Assembly (NCBI RefSeq): GCF_034555935.1 | Contig: NZ_JAYDCJ010000001.1 | Coordinates: 186,001-250,000, forward strand | Direction: 5' to 3' | DNA: 64,000 bases | Source of the DNA: Marinobacter qingdaonensis | GTDB lineage: Bacteria > Pseudomonadota > Gammaproteobacteria > Pseudomonadales > Oleiphilaceae | Part shown: one piece after another, positions 1 to 9,518 of the stretch | Numbering within the stretch: position 1 is the stretch's first letter | Layout: each line of letters opens with the position of its first letter | The notes under the pieces: generated by a model | Told to the model about the DNA's origin: nothing | The model's database searches: none | The model's input: the letters and a program-made list of their open reading frames with translations, nothing else | Made by a program: the position numbers and the translations under genes

Positions 1-338
1 TGGTGACCCATCGCGGGCTCAGTGGTCCATCGATGCTGCAGATCTCCAGCTTCTGGCAGCCGGGGGACACCCTGTCAATCGACCTGCTGCCAAGCCAGCG
101 CATCCATGAAGACCTGCAGACCCTGCGCCGGGACAAACCCCAGGCCACCGTGGCCCAGTACCTCGGCCAGTACCTGCCCAAGCGCTTCGCCCAGGCCTAC
201 AACGACCTGCACGGCTGGACCGGCCCGCTGCAGGGCTACAAGAACAGCGATCTGGAACGGGTGGCCGAGACGCTCGGCCAGTGGCAGATCAAACCCGCCG
301 GCACCGAGGGCTACCGAACTGTCGTATTCCGAACATAA
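1..338 (+). pseudogene. yhiN: Interrupted host YhiN/HI0933-family flavoprotein gene, upstream part
   Basis: The frame is open from the window edge (the true start lies outside) and encodes the middle and C-terminal half of an NAD(P)/FAD-dependent oxidoreductase of the YhiN/HI0933/BaiN family: THRGLSGP near the start, LPKRFA in the middle and PAGTEGYRT at the end. The family match stops after GTEGYRT, at about base 319-322. The frame then runs into foreign DNA and stops at 336-338. The missing C-terminus, which should carry the GEVVDVTGHLGGHNFQWAW flavin-binding segment, is found in the same frame at 45684-45864. Comparison with the intact copy at 6812-7993 shows exactly where the break falls. 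The product would lack about 58 residues and is probably non-functional. Confidence 0.9.
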
Positions 339-349
339 ACTTGTTGTCA
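327..349 (+). repeat. Island left end, imperfect terminal inverted repeat
   Basis: TTCCGAACA (327-335) and TGTTGTCA (342-349) are both found, in the same order and nearly the same spacing, on the opposite strand at the right end (45658-45683). A run of T follows TGTTGTCA at both ends. CCGAAC occurs as a direct repeat at 314-319 and 329-334. These are likely the recombinase binding sites. Confidence 0.75.
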
Positions 350-436
350 TTTTTTGGCTAACCGCTTCCCGTAGCCTAGATTTGGTTGATAGCTGTGCCC
401 CTGACACGGTGATTTTTGACCGAGGAAGAAATGACA

Positions 437-2494
437 ATGAGAGCTCATCTAAAGCTCATAAAGACTGACAACTACCACTGGATTGAACTAGAAAAAAGTG
501 GGGCCCCGCCCAGAGTCATTGGCAAAAAATATTTGAAGAGCGTCGAAGGCTTCGGTCAGTTGATCGGCGAAATTATCACCTACAACCTAGGCAAGTCAGA
601 GCACACCATAACCACTTGGATTTCACGAGTAATAAGGCTCCTCAGTCTCTGCTCAAAAGAGCACGAAATCAGAACAACCCCCAACACAAATAGCGAGTGG
701 GAGTACTTCGTCCATTCGTTGTACGTAACGTGTATCGCCAGCCGAGAACAAGAAGCCTCTGTAGAAACTCGGGCGTGGTTATGGAACAACAATGTGAAGC
801 CTTTTCTGGAATGGCTCCAAGCACGAGACTTTATTCCGCTCGATGTCATTCTGCCCAGAGCAAAACGGGTACAGGCTCCTGGGAATTTGAGGTCTTTTCA
901 GGTAACACTCATCGACAACTGGAAGCCAGAAGAAATTGCGCCAAGTACTTTTCAGGCCTCGCTGTTATGTGAAATCAATATACAACGAACAGATCAACAA
1001 TACCTGGACGAACTGCACTACGAGTTGGATCGACGAGCAACACTGCTCCATTCCTGTTTGCTCAGGTATTGGCAGTCTATTAAGGCGCACTACAACTTTG
1101 GCAAGCGTCTTACAGGATCAGCAACTCCAGAAGGAGTTGACGAAGCCCTAGAAAATCTATCAAGGATAACAACTCCAAGCCGTAGAAACCCAACTCACCA
1201 CCCTTTAAAACCAGACACCGAAGAAAAACTACAACTCTTGCTCGCTTACATGAAACCAAGAGGCTTGTTTTTCTTTTGCAAAGAAAGGGGCTGCATGCCG
1301 GCCAAAAACACCATTTATCGCTGCTTTCCCTTTTTGGAATCAATCCTGCCTATATTTGATGCTGACGCCCTCCCACCGTGGCAAAAAACAGCGATGTCAT
1401 CACACCGCCTCAACTGGCTACTAGGATACCTAGACTCGCGGGACGTGGCGGCCTTAATTGCTTTTTTGATTTTGTTAAACCCGAGCTGGAATTTCACCCC
1501 ACTTCTAGAAGCCAAGGTGCGGAGTAACGGCGGGAAAAGCTGGCTTGAGATGAGCGAAGGCAGCGTACGGTTTAGCGTAGATAAAAAAAGGGCTCGGAGC
1601 AGAAAATATTCTGCTTTGTGTGACACCTCGCGAGAAATACTGCATTTTTTAGTAGAAACCAATCACTCACGCTCTCGCTTTATGCCACCACATTTAATAG
1701 ACGCATTATTCGTGAGGTGTAATGCTCTTTACGGCTGGGGCGTACCTGGCGTCCACGGAATGGTTACTCATCTATCGGACTCTAGTGCAAAAACGAAATT
1801 TAAGGTAGCGAACTATTATCCCAAGCTTGAGAAAGCCGGCATCACCCAAGCTCTGTCATTTTCAACGATTAGAACAACCATGGGGGTTCTCGAATGGTTT
1901 AAAACCGGGTCTGTAAAGTCAGTAGCAATGAAGCTAGGCAATTCGAACCGAGTCGCAATGAAGCACTATTTACCTGAGCCGCTCATCAATGCTTTTAACA
2001 CCCGCAGGGTGAGGCAATTTCAGAATTTGTTAATTATTGCCGCGACCAAGGATGAGAAATACATGCTGGAAGCGACCGATTTTTCCTGTCTCGAGGATCT
2101 TAATTTGTTCCTGAGGAACGTCGTTGATTCCGCGCCAGGCAAAAACCCCCTTCTATCTGAAGTGCTATCAGGAACGTATCGCCAAAGCCGCGAAGGGGAA
2201 CTAATAGCCTCCCTTTCAGAAAACTCTCTAACCGCACTTTACACCTACAAGTACTCCGCCATCGAGTCAAACATTGACTCCAAATCGCTTTCGGAAACGT
2301 GCCAACGATCAGGAATCATCCCTCTTTCGTTGATAACGCTGTCATCCTACCTAGAGTCATTTCTCCAACAACATAAAGACCAGTCGCTCAGAACCCTCCA
2401 CCAGAAAGCTCTCAGCAATGCAAAGCAATTGACCACATCCCTACGCTGGATAGATCTGTTCATTTGCAGGGAGGTACTCCATGAGAAAGTTTGA
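437..2494 (+). CDS. Large tyrosine recombinase 1 of the island (GinA/TnpA-like), degenerate active site
   Basis: First gene of the four-gene recombination operon; about 685 residues, far longer than a standard phage integrase. The C-terminal part keeps the shape of a tyrosine-recombinase fold: FSTIRTTMG near residue 490, LGNSNRVAMKHYL about 25 residues later with the presumptive nucleophile Tyr. Key positions are altered: the box-I Arg is not apparent (PSWNFTPLLEAK where TGLRxxELLxL is expected), the His of HxxR is absent, and LGH is LGN. It may act mainly as an architectural partner of recombinase 2. I chose ATG 437 because GAGGAAG (422-428) lies 8 bases upstream; ATG 431 is the alternative. 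It overlaps the next gene by 14 bases. Confidence 0.8.
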   Translation: MRAHLKLIKTDNYHWIELEKSGAPPRVIGKKYLKSVEGFGQLIGEIITYNLGKSEHTITTWISRVIRLLSLCSKEHEIRTTPNTNSEWEYFVHSLYVTCIASREQEASVETRAWLWNNNVKPFLEWLQARDFIPLDVILPRAKRVQAPGNLRSFQVTLIDNWKPEEIAPSTFQASLLCEINIQRTDQQYLDELHYELDRRATLLHSCLLRYWQSIKAHYNFGKRLTGSATPEGVDEALENLSRITTPSRRNPTHHPLKPDTEEKLQLLLAYMKPRGLFFFCKERGCMPAKNTIYRCFPFLESILPIFDADALPPWQKTAMSSHRLNWLLGYLDSRDVAALIAFLILLNPSWNFTPLLEAKVRSNGGKSWLEMSEGSVRFSVDKKRARSRKYSALCDTSREILHFLVETNHSRSRFMPPHLIDALFVRCNALYGWGVPGVHGMVTHLSDSSAKTKFKVANYYPKLEKAGITQALSFSTIRTTMGVLEWFKTGSVKSVAMKLGNSNRVAMKHYLPEPLINAFNTRRVRQFQNLLIIAATKDEKYMLEATDFSCLEDLNLFLRNVVDSAPGKNPLLSEVLSGTYRQSREGELIASLSENSLTALYTYKYSAIESNIDSKSLSETCQRSGIIPLSLITLSSYLESFLQQHKDQSLRTLHQKALSNAKQLTTSLRWIDLFICREVLHEKV

Positions 2495-4655
2495 GATTGT
2501 TCTAAAGAACGATCGAGATTCCAAAGCCATCATTGAATACCTCGCTGGGTTTGAGTCAGCTATAACCGTCAAACGTCCCGACCTGAAGGCTTACTGGTTG
2601 GTTGGTCACGCCCACGATTTAGAGTGGCAATTGCGAAAGAGCAGAACGTCCGTAGACCACCTCGGAAAAGTAAAACACACCTATACCGTAAAATGGGACT
2701 TTCGCTTGGGAGATGGAACGCATCTTTCCGACACCCTAAACAGCGAGGTGCGTAGATTCTTTCAAGAGATAGTGTTTTGTATGCGCGACAACCCATCTCT
2801 TGAGGGAGGAGTAAAAAGCAATGCATCGCTAATGGGAAGAATGCAGGCGCTCAGATGCTTTTTTTCTTGGATATTTTCGCCGGACCTAAATATTGAGCCA
2901 CGAACCCATTTCTTATCCCGAGTATCGGGATCTCACCTCTCACAATTCATAGAAGAATACTCCACTGGAGGCACTTTCACTTGCATGAGGGTTGGAGAAA
3001 GGATTCTCGCCAAAGTATCCAAAGAAACAGGCAAAAAACTCGCGCCCCGAGATATCTACAATTTGACCCAAAAAGACTGTCGAACTGTCATTAATTTTTT
3101 AAAGGAGTTTGACTGTTACACAATCAACAATTATGGAGCCAAAGCTATTGACCGCGGCAAGCTCGGCAAACTAATGAGCCTTGGCATAGGGGAGCGCTAT
3201 GGAAAACGATACACTCGATTTCTCAGGCAGTTTGAGCCAGAAATAAAAGAACGATACCCAGAAATCCTTGTCCCAATCAAGCTAGAGGGGGAGCACCCTT
3301 CTCACAAGACCCTTTTTTTTGATCAAGCTGAGGAGCCCGGAAATAATAAAATCTGGATCAATGCATTTCTAATGAGCATGCAACTCTTCGCGGCGTTCAA
3401 AACAATATTCCCGGGAAAGACAATCCCAGCAACCATTCGAATGGCGCATTTGCGCAACAACACACGACAAGCCGCGAACGGCACGCCATGGATACCACTC
3501 CCAATTTCTCTTCACATTCTCAACAAAGCTATCGGCTTTTTGCTCAACGACGGCGACGATGTTATTCAAGCCACCAATCGTCTTCTCACTTTGCTCAACG
3601 AAGAGTGCAAAGGAAAAAATGTCTATTTTACCAATCCAGCGAAAAAACCTGTACGTCGACAGATTATTCAGCGGGCTAGCAACTACACGAGCCTCAATTT
3701 CGATAGAGCCATATCCACGCAACCGCGCAAAGACGGCACGTTTGTGCGCGAAAGAGACTACGACTCATGGCGAAAAGAGCCGCCACTCTCTGACCTTGTA
3801 GACCTCCTTTATGCTTCCTGCATCATAGTAATCTCCACCTTAAAGCCTCTGCGAATCGACGAACTATTAGAGCTAAAATACAATTGTCTTTCTCTAAAAA
3901 ATAGAGACGGTTATTGGTTAGAGCAAACTATTGCAAAGTCCTCAAACCAGGACCAAAGAGTCCAAAGGAATTTTCCTATTCCGGCACTCGCAGCGAGAGC
4001 AATAATTTATCTTCAGCTTCTTAATGATCTATCCCGAAAGTTCACAGCCAACGGAAAAACCAGCGAAAGCAAATATCTTTTCTTTAAGATCGCTCATCTC
4101 TTTGTTCACAAAGAGAAAAATCATGCCAGCATCATTAATGCCGACTCCATAAAGGACTGCCTGATAGCCTTCTGCGACTATATTGAAGTTCCGTTAGATG
4201 CGTATGGGCGAAGATGGTACGTCAACATTCACGAACTTCGAAAATCCTTCCTTCTCACGTTCTTTTGGACATATAAGCATTCTTCCCTCGATGCCTGTCG
4301 ATGGATAGCAGGGCACTCTGACCCCGAGCACGTGCTAGCTTACATACAAGCCAACATTCCAGGTGAAGAAATGGTTGAGGTTGAGGCGCAATATGCGCAA
4401 CAACAGCTAAGGCTTTTCAGCACCAACCAAAAGCTGACCGAACTGGAGAACCTGGAGAAGCTTAACGGCGATGTCTGCCAGCACTTCAATGTCAAAAGCG
4501 TCTCGATGTTAGATGAAATCGATCTTAATGACTGGCTGGAGTTCGCGATTAGCTCTGGACGATACAAAATCGTTGCCTACGACATTGGCGACGAAGCATC
4601 AAATTTCGGAGCAAGGGTAGCTATTGAAATCAATAAAAATGTCAGCATGAGCTAG
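2481..4655 (+). CDS. Large tyrosine recombinase 2 of the island (GinB/TnpB-like), complete catalytic set
   Basis: A 724-residue protein with the best-preserved tyrosine recombinase signature of the three. LKPLRIDELLELKYN (about residue 455) gives the first Arg, NIHELRKSF (about 580) the HxxR box, and AGHSDPEHVLAYI (about 615) the second His and the nucleophilic Tyr. GGGAGG at 2469-2474 sits 6 bases before the ATG. The start lies inside the end of recombinase 1, implying translational coupling. It probably performs strand exchange at the island ends together with its neighbours. The large N-terminal region (about 400 residues) has no motif I recognise. Confidence 0.88.
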   Translation: MRKFEIVLKNDRDSKAIIEYLAGFESAITVKRPDLKAYWLVGHAHDLEWQLRKSRTSVDHLGKVKHTYTVKWDFRLGDGTHLSDTLNSEVRRFFQEIVFCMRDNPSLEGGVKSNASLMGRMQALRCFFSWIFSPDLNIEPRTHFLSRVSGSHLSQFIEEYSTGGTFTCMRVGERILAKVSKETGKKLAPRDIYNLTQKDCRTVINFLKEFDCYTINNYGAKAIDRGKLGKLMSLGIGERYGKRYTRFLRQFEPEIKERYPEILVPIKLEGEHPSHKTLFFDQAEEPGNNKIWINAFLMSMQLFAAFKTIFPGKTIPATIRMAHLRNNTRQAANGTPWIPLPISLHILNKAIGFLLNDGDDVIQATNRLLTLLNEECKGKNVYFTNPAKKPVRRQIIQRASNYTSLNFDRAISTQPRKDGTFVRERDYDSWRKEPPLSDLVDLLYASCIIVISTLKPLRIDELLELKYNCLSLKNRDGYWLEQTIAKSSNQDQRVQRNFPIPALAARAIIYLQLLNDLSRKFTANGKTSESKYLFFKIAHLFVHKEKNHASIINADSIKDCLIAFCDYIEVPLDAYGRRWYVNIHELRKSFLLTFFWTYKHSSLDACRWIAGHSDPEHVLAYIQANIPGEEMVEVEAQYAQQQLRLFSTNQKLTELENLEKLNGDVCQHFNVKSVSMLDEIDLNDWLEFAISSGRYKIVAYDIGDEASNFGARVAIEINKNVSMS

Positions 4656-4665
4656 GCAGCATCCA

Positions 4666-5157
4666 ATGAAACAGTCCCAAATCATATCTGTAAAAAGTCT
4701 TACTGAAACTCTTGCCAGAGCCACTCAAGATCGTCGATATCGCCACAAGTGGCTTGTAGAGCGTTGCAAGACTCAGGGATCACTTGCTCAAACCCACAAG
4801 CCAGAACTCAACATCAATCCAATGTCACTTAATACCTTTAAAAAATATGCAGATACTTTCATCGATGGCGGCTTTCAGCTGATAGACAAACTAAGACTAA
4901 ATGTTCTCGAAAAGGCCGAAAAAACAAAAACCACAAAGCAGGAGAAATCTGACGCTATATCGAAAAAAGTGAGATCGCTATCGTTTCAACTTGAGCTGGC
5001 GCAAAAGCAGAAAGCAGTACTGCAAAAAGCCTATTTTGAGCTTAACGAAATAGCCTTGGAAGCCATTGCCAACTCACCGCATCGAAAGCGGTTGCTTGAC
5101 CGCCACAACGAACTATATGACAAGTACTTTAGCTTGCACGTGGTTGATGATGAGTAA
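4666..5157 (+). CDS. Small coiled-coil protein of the recombination operon (GinD/TnpC-like)
   Basis: A 163-residue basic protein lying 10 bases after recombinase 2 and overlapping recombinase 3 by 8 bases. Residues 1-70 look like a compact helical, possibly DNA-binding region (LTETLARATQDRRYRHKWLV). Residues 95-150 are a Lys/Glu/Leu/Gln-rich helix typical of a coiled coil. There is no tyrosine-recombinase motif. By position it corresponds to the small accessory protein in Tn554 (TnpC) and GInt elements, which influences efficiency or orientation of recombination; that role is inferred from context only. Confidence 0.7.
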   Translation: MKQSQIISVKSLTETLARATQDRRYRHKWLVERCKTQGSLAQTHKPELNINPMSLNTFKKYADTFIDGGFQLIDKLRLNVLEKAEKTKTTKQEKSDAISKKVRSLSFQLELAQKQKAVLQKAYFELNEIALEAIANSPHRKRLLDRHNELYDKYFSLHVVDDE

Positions 5158-6643
5158 GCAGCAACTCTACCGAATCTACAGTGGCGCAGAGTACCCCTCA
5201 AGACGGTCCATTTATGATGGAGCGACAAGCACAATAGGACAGATACGAGCCTATTATTCTTTCTCCTGGCCCTCGGGTGCCCCTTGCCATCTTGTAGAGA
5301 TGTTTCTGCTGGATAAGGCTCGCACGCACTCCACCAACCCGCTTGATGGCGGCACTATAAGACTTTACGCTGCGCAGCTGTCACACCTTGTGAGGTTTTG
5401 CTACAAACATAAAGTAGATTTTATCCAGCTCTCCCACTCTGACATTGATGCATTGATTGCTGAGCTGGCGTGCGAACAGGATGTCAGAGGCTACCGAAAG
5501 AGAAATAACAATACCATTAAATCAATCATAGGCACCATAGTCAGCTTTCTCTGCTGGATACAGGAAAAAGTATTTACTCAAAGGCCTTTAATTGGCGTTG
5601 ATACTCGTGAGAGAAAACACCAAATAAAATTGGTCCCCCGAAAGTTTAGATCGCCTAATGGCTACGCCGTTAGCACGTCAGCATTCGCGAGCGCCCTGCC
5701 GAACACGACAACCACTGCAAAGCAACCAATGCCCTCAGCGATCAGGGAGAAGATCTGGGAAAAGCTCGTTGATAGCAAGGCATCTTCCAACATCAGTAGA
5801 AAGCTTCAGGGAACATTCTCAGACCGAGATCAAAGAGACCATCTCAGGTACATGCATGCACGGCGAGAGCTCCAACTGATACTCCTAGAGGCTACGGGTT
5901 TGCGACCACAAGAGCTGGTGCGTATCCGATACTCTGATAATGTAGAACGCCTAAGACAATCGCAGCTCGCCATCCCCACGCTTAAAAGGCGAGAGCACAA
6001 GGTTCCATACAGAGTAATTCCCATAGATCGGCAAGTGGCGATGAAAGTAGAAACCTTTATTTTCATCCACAGATATAAACTGATTGCTCGACTCAAACGA
6101 TCTGGAATCTTAACGCCACTGCAAACCCCGAGTGACACCATTTATTTGAGCTCGGAAACAGGCATGGCGGTAAAACCAGACGCAGCCTATCAGGAGTTCA
6201 GACGCCTTTGCGCTTCGGCCAACTTGGATCAGCAATCTTGTCAGAGCATGTTTCGTCACCGATTCATCACCAACATGGTCAAGCTGCACTTGATCGCTTT
6301 TGTCGAAGCCCCCCCCTGTAAAAACCGCCAAATGATGACCGAAAGCGACTACCGAACGATTCTTCAAAAAATCGCATCGTTCACTGGTCACAAATCCGCT
6401 AATTCTCTACTTCATTACATCGATCTGGCCTGGGATGAATTGGATGCATTCTCGTCAATATACGACGTGAAAATGCTGCAAGACAGCATGCGCAGTATTT
6501 GCTTTAAAATAAATGAGTTTCGGGCAGAGATGCGTTTATCTCGAGAACACACAAAATACAAGCTCATTGAGGAATTCGAGAACAAGCTTTCTGAGATATA
6601 TGAGATAGCGTCGGCAATTCCGAAACCTAATCGGGCACCGTAA
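5150..6643 (+). CDS. Tyrosine recombinase 3 of the island (GinC-like)
   Basis: A 497-residue recombinase. Box I is ATGLRPQELVRIR (about residue 245), box II includes MFRHRFITNM (about 367) and TGHKSANSLLHYIDL (about 420) with the second His and the nucleophilic Tyr; the first His of HxxR is replaced (SMFR). Its start is inside the preceding coiled-coil gene, at ATGATGAG; I chose the second ATG, and the first (5147) is equally possible. An insert of about 20 residues between the Arg and His boxes (EAPPCKNRQMMTESD) is unusual. The C-terminus is a charged helix. With the two larger recombinases it makes up the integration machinery. Confidence 0.87.
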   Translation: MSKQQLYRIYSGAEYPSRRSIYDGATSTIGQIRAYYSFSWPSGAPCHLVEMFLLDKARTHSTNPLDGGTIRLYAAQLSHLVRFCYKHKVDFIQLSHSDIDALIAELACEQDVRGYRKRNNNTIKSIIGTIVSFLCWIQEKVFTQRPLIGVDTRERKHQIKLVPRKFRSPNGYAVSTSAFASALPNTTTTAKQPMPSAIREKIWEKLVDSKASSNISRKLQGTFSDRDQRDHLRYMHARRELQLILLEATGLRPQELVRIRYSDNVERLRQSQLAIPTLKRREHKVPYRVIPIDRQVAMKVETFIFIHRYKLIARLKRSGILTPLQTPSDTIYLSSETGMAVKPDAAYQEFRRLCASANLDQQSCQSMFRHRFITNMVKLHLIAFVEAPPCKNRQMMTESDYRTILQKIASFTGHKSANSLLHYIDLAWDELDAFSSIYDVKMLQDSMRSICFKINEFRAEMRLSREHTKYKLIEEFENKLSEIYEIASAIPKPNRAP

Positions 6644-6758
6644 GTCAATGAATAATGCACTGTGACAAAATCCATTACGATTGCCTAAACCGCTGTTCAA
6701 CTCTCCTGCTGCGGGCACGAGTTAGGGACCTTTTGAATATCCATTGAAAATCCGTTGC

Positions 6759-6787
6759 TTGGCGAGCTAGGGCAGCTGCCCTACAAT
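6759..6787 (+). promoter_or_regulatory. Sigma-70 promoter of the island yhiN copy, with internal palindrome
   Basis: TTGGCG (6759-6764) and TACAAT (6782-6787) are separated by exactly 17 bases, 25 bases before the ATG at 6812. The spacer contains the perfect 12-base palindrome GGGCAGCTGCCC (6770-6781), which abuts the -10 box. The palindrome could be an operator or chance. Confidence 0.6.
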
Positions 6788-6811
6788 AGCGGATTTATCT
6801 CTGGACACGCT

Positions 6812-7993
6812 ATGATCGAAACCTATGATGTCATTGTAGTTGGCGCTGGCGCAGCCGGCCTTATGTGCGCAGCCACTGCGGGCTATCGTGGGCGACGTGT
6901 TCTTGTAATTGATCATGCCAATAAACCTGGTAAAAAAATCCTCATGTCCGGAGGCGGACGTTGCAATTTTACCAATCTAAACAGCACTCCGGCGAATTTC
7001 TTGTCTGACAATCCCCGTTTCTGCATTTCGGCGCTCAAGCGTTACACGCCTCAAGACTTTTTAGAATTGGTAGATCGCCACGGCATTGAGCATGAAGAAA
7101 AAGCGGCAGGCCAGCTTTTCTGTAAAGATAGCAGCAAGGATATTCTCAACCTGCTACTCACTGAGTGCGAGTGGGCCGGCGCAGAAGTGCGACTTAAAAC
7201 AAGCGTGAATAAAATCAGCGGTGTCGATCACGGCTATCAGCTACAAACCAGTAGCGGCACCCTTACCTGCGAATCCCTGGTCATCGCCTGCGGTGGGCTG
7301 TCGATCCCCACCATGGGCGCCACAGGCTTCGGATACGACGTTGCACGGCAGTTTGGGCTTTCCGTGCTTCCAACCCGCGCAGGACTTGTACCCTTTACCC
7401 TGCATCCAGAACTAAAGGAGCAACTGGCGCCACTCTCCGGTGTGAGCTGCCCTGTGGACGTGCACTGCAACAACGAACATTTCAGCGAACCGATGCTGGT
7501 CACTCACCGTGGTCTTAGCGGCCCCGCCATGCTGCAAATATCAAGCTTCTGGCACCCCGGAGATAAGATAAGGATCAACCTTCTTCCGAGCGTATCTGTT
7601 TTTGATAGGCTACACGAGCATCGCAAAACAAAACCACAGAGCCATATCCGCCATTTTCTCGAAGATTTCTTGCCGAAAAGGTTTGCAAACGCTTTCTGCG
7701 AACTCCAACAGTGGAACAAACCATTCCAGTATTGCCGCAATGAAGACTTAGAGGCGATAGCTGACGTCCTACGTCATTGGGAAGTGCGACCCGCAGGAAC
7801 GGAAGGATACAAAACCGCAGAAGTTACCTTGGGCGGAGTGGACACTCGTGACCTCTCATCAAAAACAATGTCAGCAAACAATCAGCCAGGGCTTTTTTTC
7901 ATTGGCGAAGTTCTGGATGTGACTGGCCATTTGGGCGGTCATAATTTCCAATGGGCTTGGGCTTCTGGAGTAGCCGCTGGACAACACGCCTGA
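6812..7993 (+). CDS. yhiN: Intact YhiN/HI0933-family NAD(P)/FAD-dependent oxidoreductase (second, island-borne copy)
   Basis: A full-length 393-residue flavoprotein of the same family as the gene broken by the island. The N-terminal dinucleotide-binding motif is VVVGAGAAGLMCA, followed by GKKILMSGGGRCNFTN. The C-terminus has GEVLDVTGHLGGHNFQWAW. It is clearly diverged from the host fragment (for example FWHPGDKIRINLLPS against FWQPGDTLSIDLLPS), so it is not a recent duplication. Its codon use is closer to the island than to the GC-rich host copy. It sits 168 bases behind recombinase 3 and has its own promoter. Family members are flavin-dependent reductases of uncertain substrate (BaiN acts on bile acid intermediates). 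Likely role here: replacing the interrupted host function. Confidence 0.92.
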   Translation: MIETYDVIVVGAGAAGLMCAATAGYRGRRVLVIDHANKPGKKILMSGGGRCNFTNLNSTPANFLSDNPRFCISALKRYTPQDFLELVDRHGIEHEEKAAGQLFCKDSSKDILNLLLTECEWAGAEVRLKTSVNKISGVDHGYQLQTSSGTLTCESLVIACGGLSIPTMGATGFGYDVARQFGLSVLPTRAGLVPFTLHPELKEQLAPLSGVSCPVDVHCNNEHFSEPMLVTHRGLSGPAMLQISSFWHPGDKIRINLLPSVSVFDRLHEHRKTKPQSHIRHFLEDFLPKRFANAFCELQQWNKPFQYCRNEDLEAIADVLRHWEVRPAGTEGYKTAEVTLGGVDTRDLSSKTMSANNQPGLFFIGEVLDVTGHLGGHNFQWAWASGVAAGQHA

Positions 7994-8159
7994 GGCCAAA
8001 AAAACTGTAAGGGCTATTTCATGGGCTGCTAAACCCGGCAACGACCTCGCATACAGCGACAGCGCTTCGTCCCCTGAAGCGGAAGAAAACCTCAAAAAAT
8101 ACTATCTGGGATAAGTTGACCACTACAATGCTACGCTAGAGCAAGCTCGCGTCATTCCT

Positions 8160-9518
8160 CTAACCGTCGATCCAACGACCGAGCTCTTCCAGTACGAGTT
8201 CCGGCTCGTGCATACGTATCGCTCTGTGATTCAGCATCTCGGCCGGGGCTCCATGCCTTCTTAAACCCTCTTTTAGGTTTGTCAGCTTTTTCAGTGCCTG
8301 AATCATGTGTGAAGCAGTAGCCTCAGGATGAGTAGCATGGTCGATCAAGATCGCGCGGTAGTCGGGTTTCCGATTCTTATTGAGAAGACGATGAGGCCAC
8401 CAGGTCGACGACGCAATACCCTCGGGATCTAGGATCATGGGTGCCACATCGTACGCAGGCGCCAGCTCAATACCGGAACCCTTCTTGAGCAGAGACATAT
8501 TGCGCCCGTGGTTATCCCGATTTCCCATTGCGGTGTTAAGAATATCTCTAACCAGGTAATCAGCGAGTATCGCGTCCTCGTCCGTGGGTTGTTTGACACA
8601 CTCTCGAAGCCTTGCAATGATATCACTATGACAAAGCCTGGCCCCGTCCCCAGCCTGCCCCATCAACGAATAGATAGACTCCACACCATGACGAACTATG
8701 CCCTCTGGCGTAGACAGACGATCAAAGCGAGGAAGCCAGAGCGCATCACCACCCTCAGATCTGAAAAAAAACGACCCGGGAATTGAGTTGAAATCTCTTT
8801 CGGAAAGCAGCCGGTATATCGCTGCCTCTCCCTCAAGCACCTGGACATCGGCCTTGGTTTTTTTGCCACGCGGCAATTTCACCAGCCAGTGCTGTAGCAC
8901 CTCACGATCGGGCACTGTGCCTTCAAATGCATAGCGCCCATCGCGAGTTTCGACCAGCAATAGCTTGGGCGCGTCGCCACCGGCGCCGAGAGCTCCAGCA
9001 ATTAAATGAGACCCATGCGACGCATACTGCTGAACGTCATCCGCGAGGGCGTAGATGTCTGAACGATCAAACGTGATTGCTGGCGCCTTTTCGGCCCTAG
9101 GCTCAAACAGATCCGCGGCTTCCTTAATCCGCAAGTTGCCTACTGGAGATGTGCATCCCAGAGAGAGCAACCGCGTATCAATTCGCTGCTCCGGATCTCG
9201 ATTGTACCCAAGCAGTTTCACCCAGTGTCGACGCGCCGCCCCCTGGGGAATGATATCTCGAAGGACCGGCGCTACCTCTCCATTCGGGTAATCTCTGAAA
9301 AAGTTGCAGGGCAAGTTAAGACTGATGGCGGTCTGATCGACCAAATCTTCCTTCTCGAGATCATCCACCCTCTCCAGTGCCTTCAGGGCGTATTCAGTGT
9401 GATAGGTAAAACTCGGTCTTCCTCCCAGGCCCAACGCTGGCGTACGAAAACCGACGGTTCCCGCATCGTGCCACTGGTGATCCCAATGAACTTGTATCGT
9501 CAAATGCATCATGCTCAT
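8160..9518 (-). CDS. hipA: HipA-family serine/threonine kinase toxin
   Basis: A 452-residue HipA-like kinase. Residues 1-130 form an N-terminal HipA subdomain. GALGAGGDAPK (175-185) is the HipA ATP/Ser-loop region, Lys214 in WLVKLPRG is the probable ATP-binding Lys, NRDNHGRN (333-340) is the catalytic loop, and APAYDVAP (353-360) carries the metal-binding Asp. All residues needed for activity appear present. In known systems HipA phosphorylates an aminoacyl-tRNA synthetase and causes dormancy. The partner antitoxin HipB is upstream, but unusually a 91-base gap separates them; most hipBA pairs overlap or nearly touch. Confidence 0.85.
   Translation of the reverse strand: MSMMHLTIQVHWDHQWHDAGTVGFRTPALGLGGRPSFTYHTEYALKALERVDDLEKEDLVDQTAISLNLPCNFFRDYPNGEVAPVLRDIIPQGAARRHWVKLLGYNRDPEQRIDTRLLSLGCTSPVGNLRIKEAADLFEPRAEKAPAITFDRSDIYALADDVQQYASHGSHLIAGALGAGGDAPKLLLVETRDGRYAFEGTVPDREVLQHWLVKLPRGKKTKADVQVLEGEAAIYRLLSERDFNSIPGSFFFRSEGGDALWLPRFDRLSTPEGIVRHGVESIYSLMGQAGDGARLCHSDIIARLRECVKQPTDEDAILADYLVRDILNTAMGNRDNHGRNMSLLKKGSGIELAPAYDVAPMILDPEGIASSTWWPHRLLNKNRKPDYRAILIDHATHPEATASHMIQALKKLTNLKEGLRRHGAPAEMLNHRAIRMHEPELVLEELGRWIDG

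Noticed and set aside
7970..8114. Open frame after the island yhiN copy (ends KKYYLG)
   Set aside because: It lacks an ATG, overlaps the yhiN end and has no family resemblance; it may be a gene remnant but cannot be supported.
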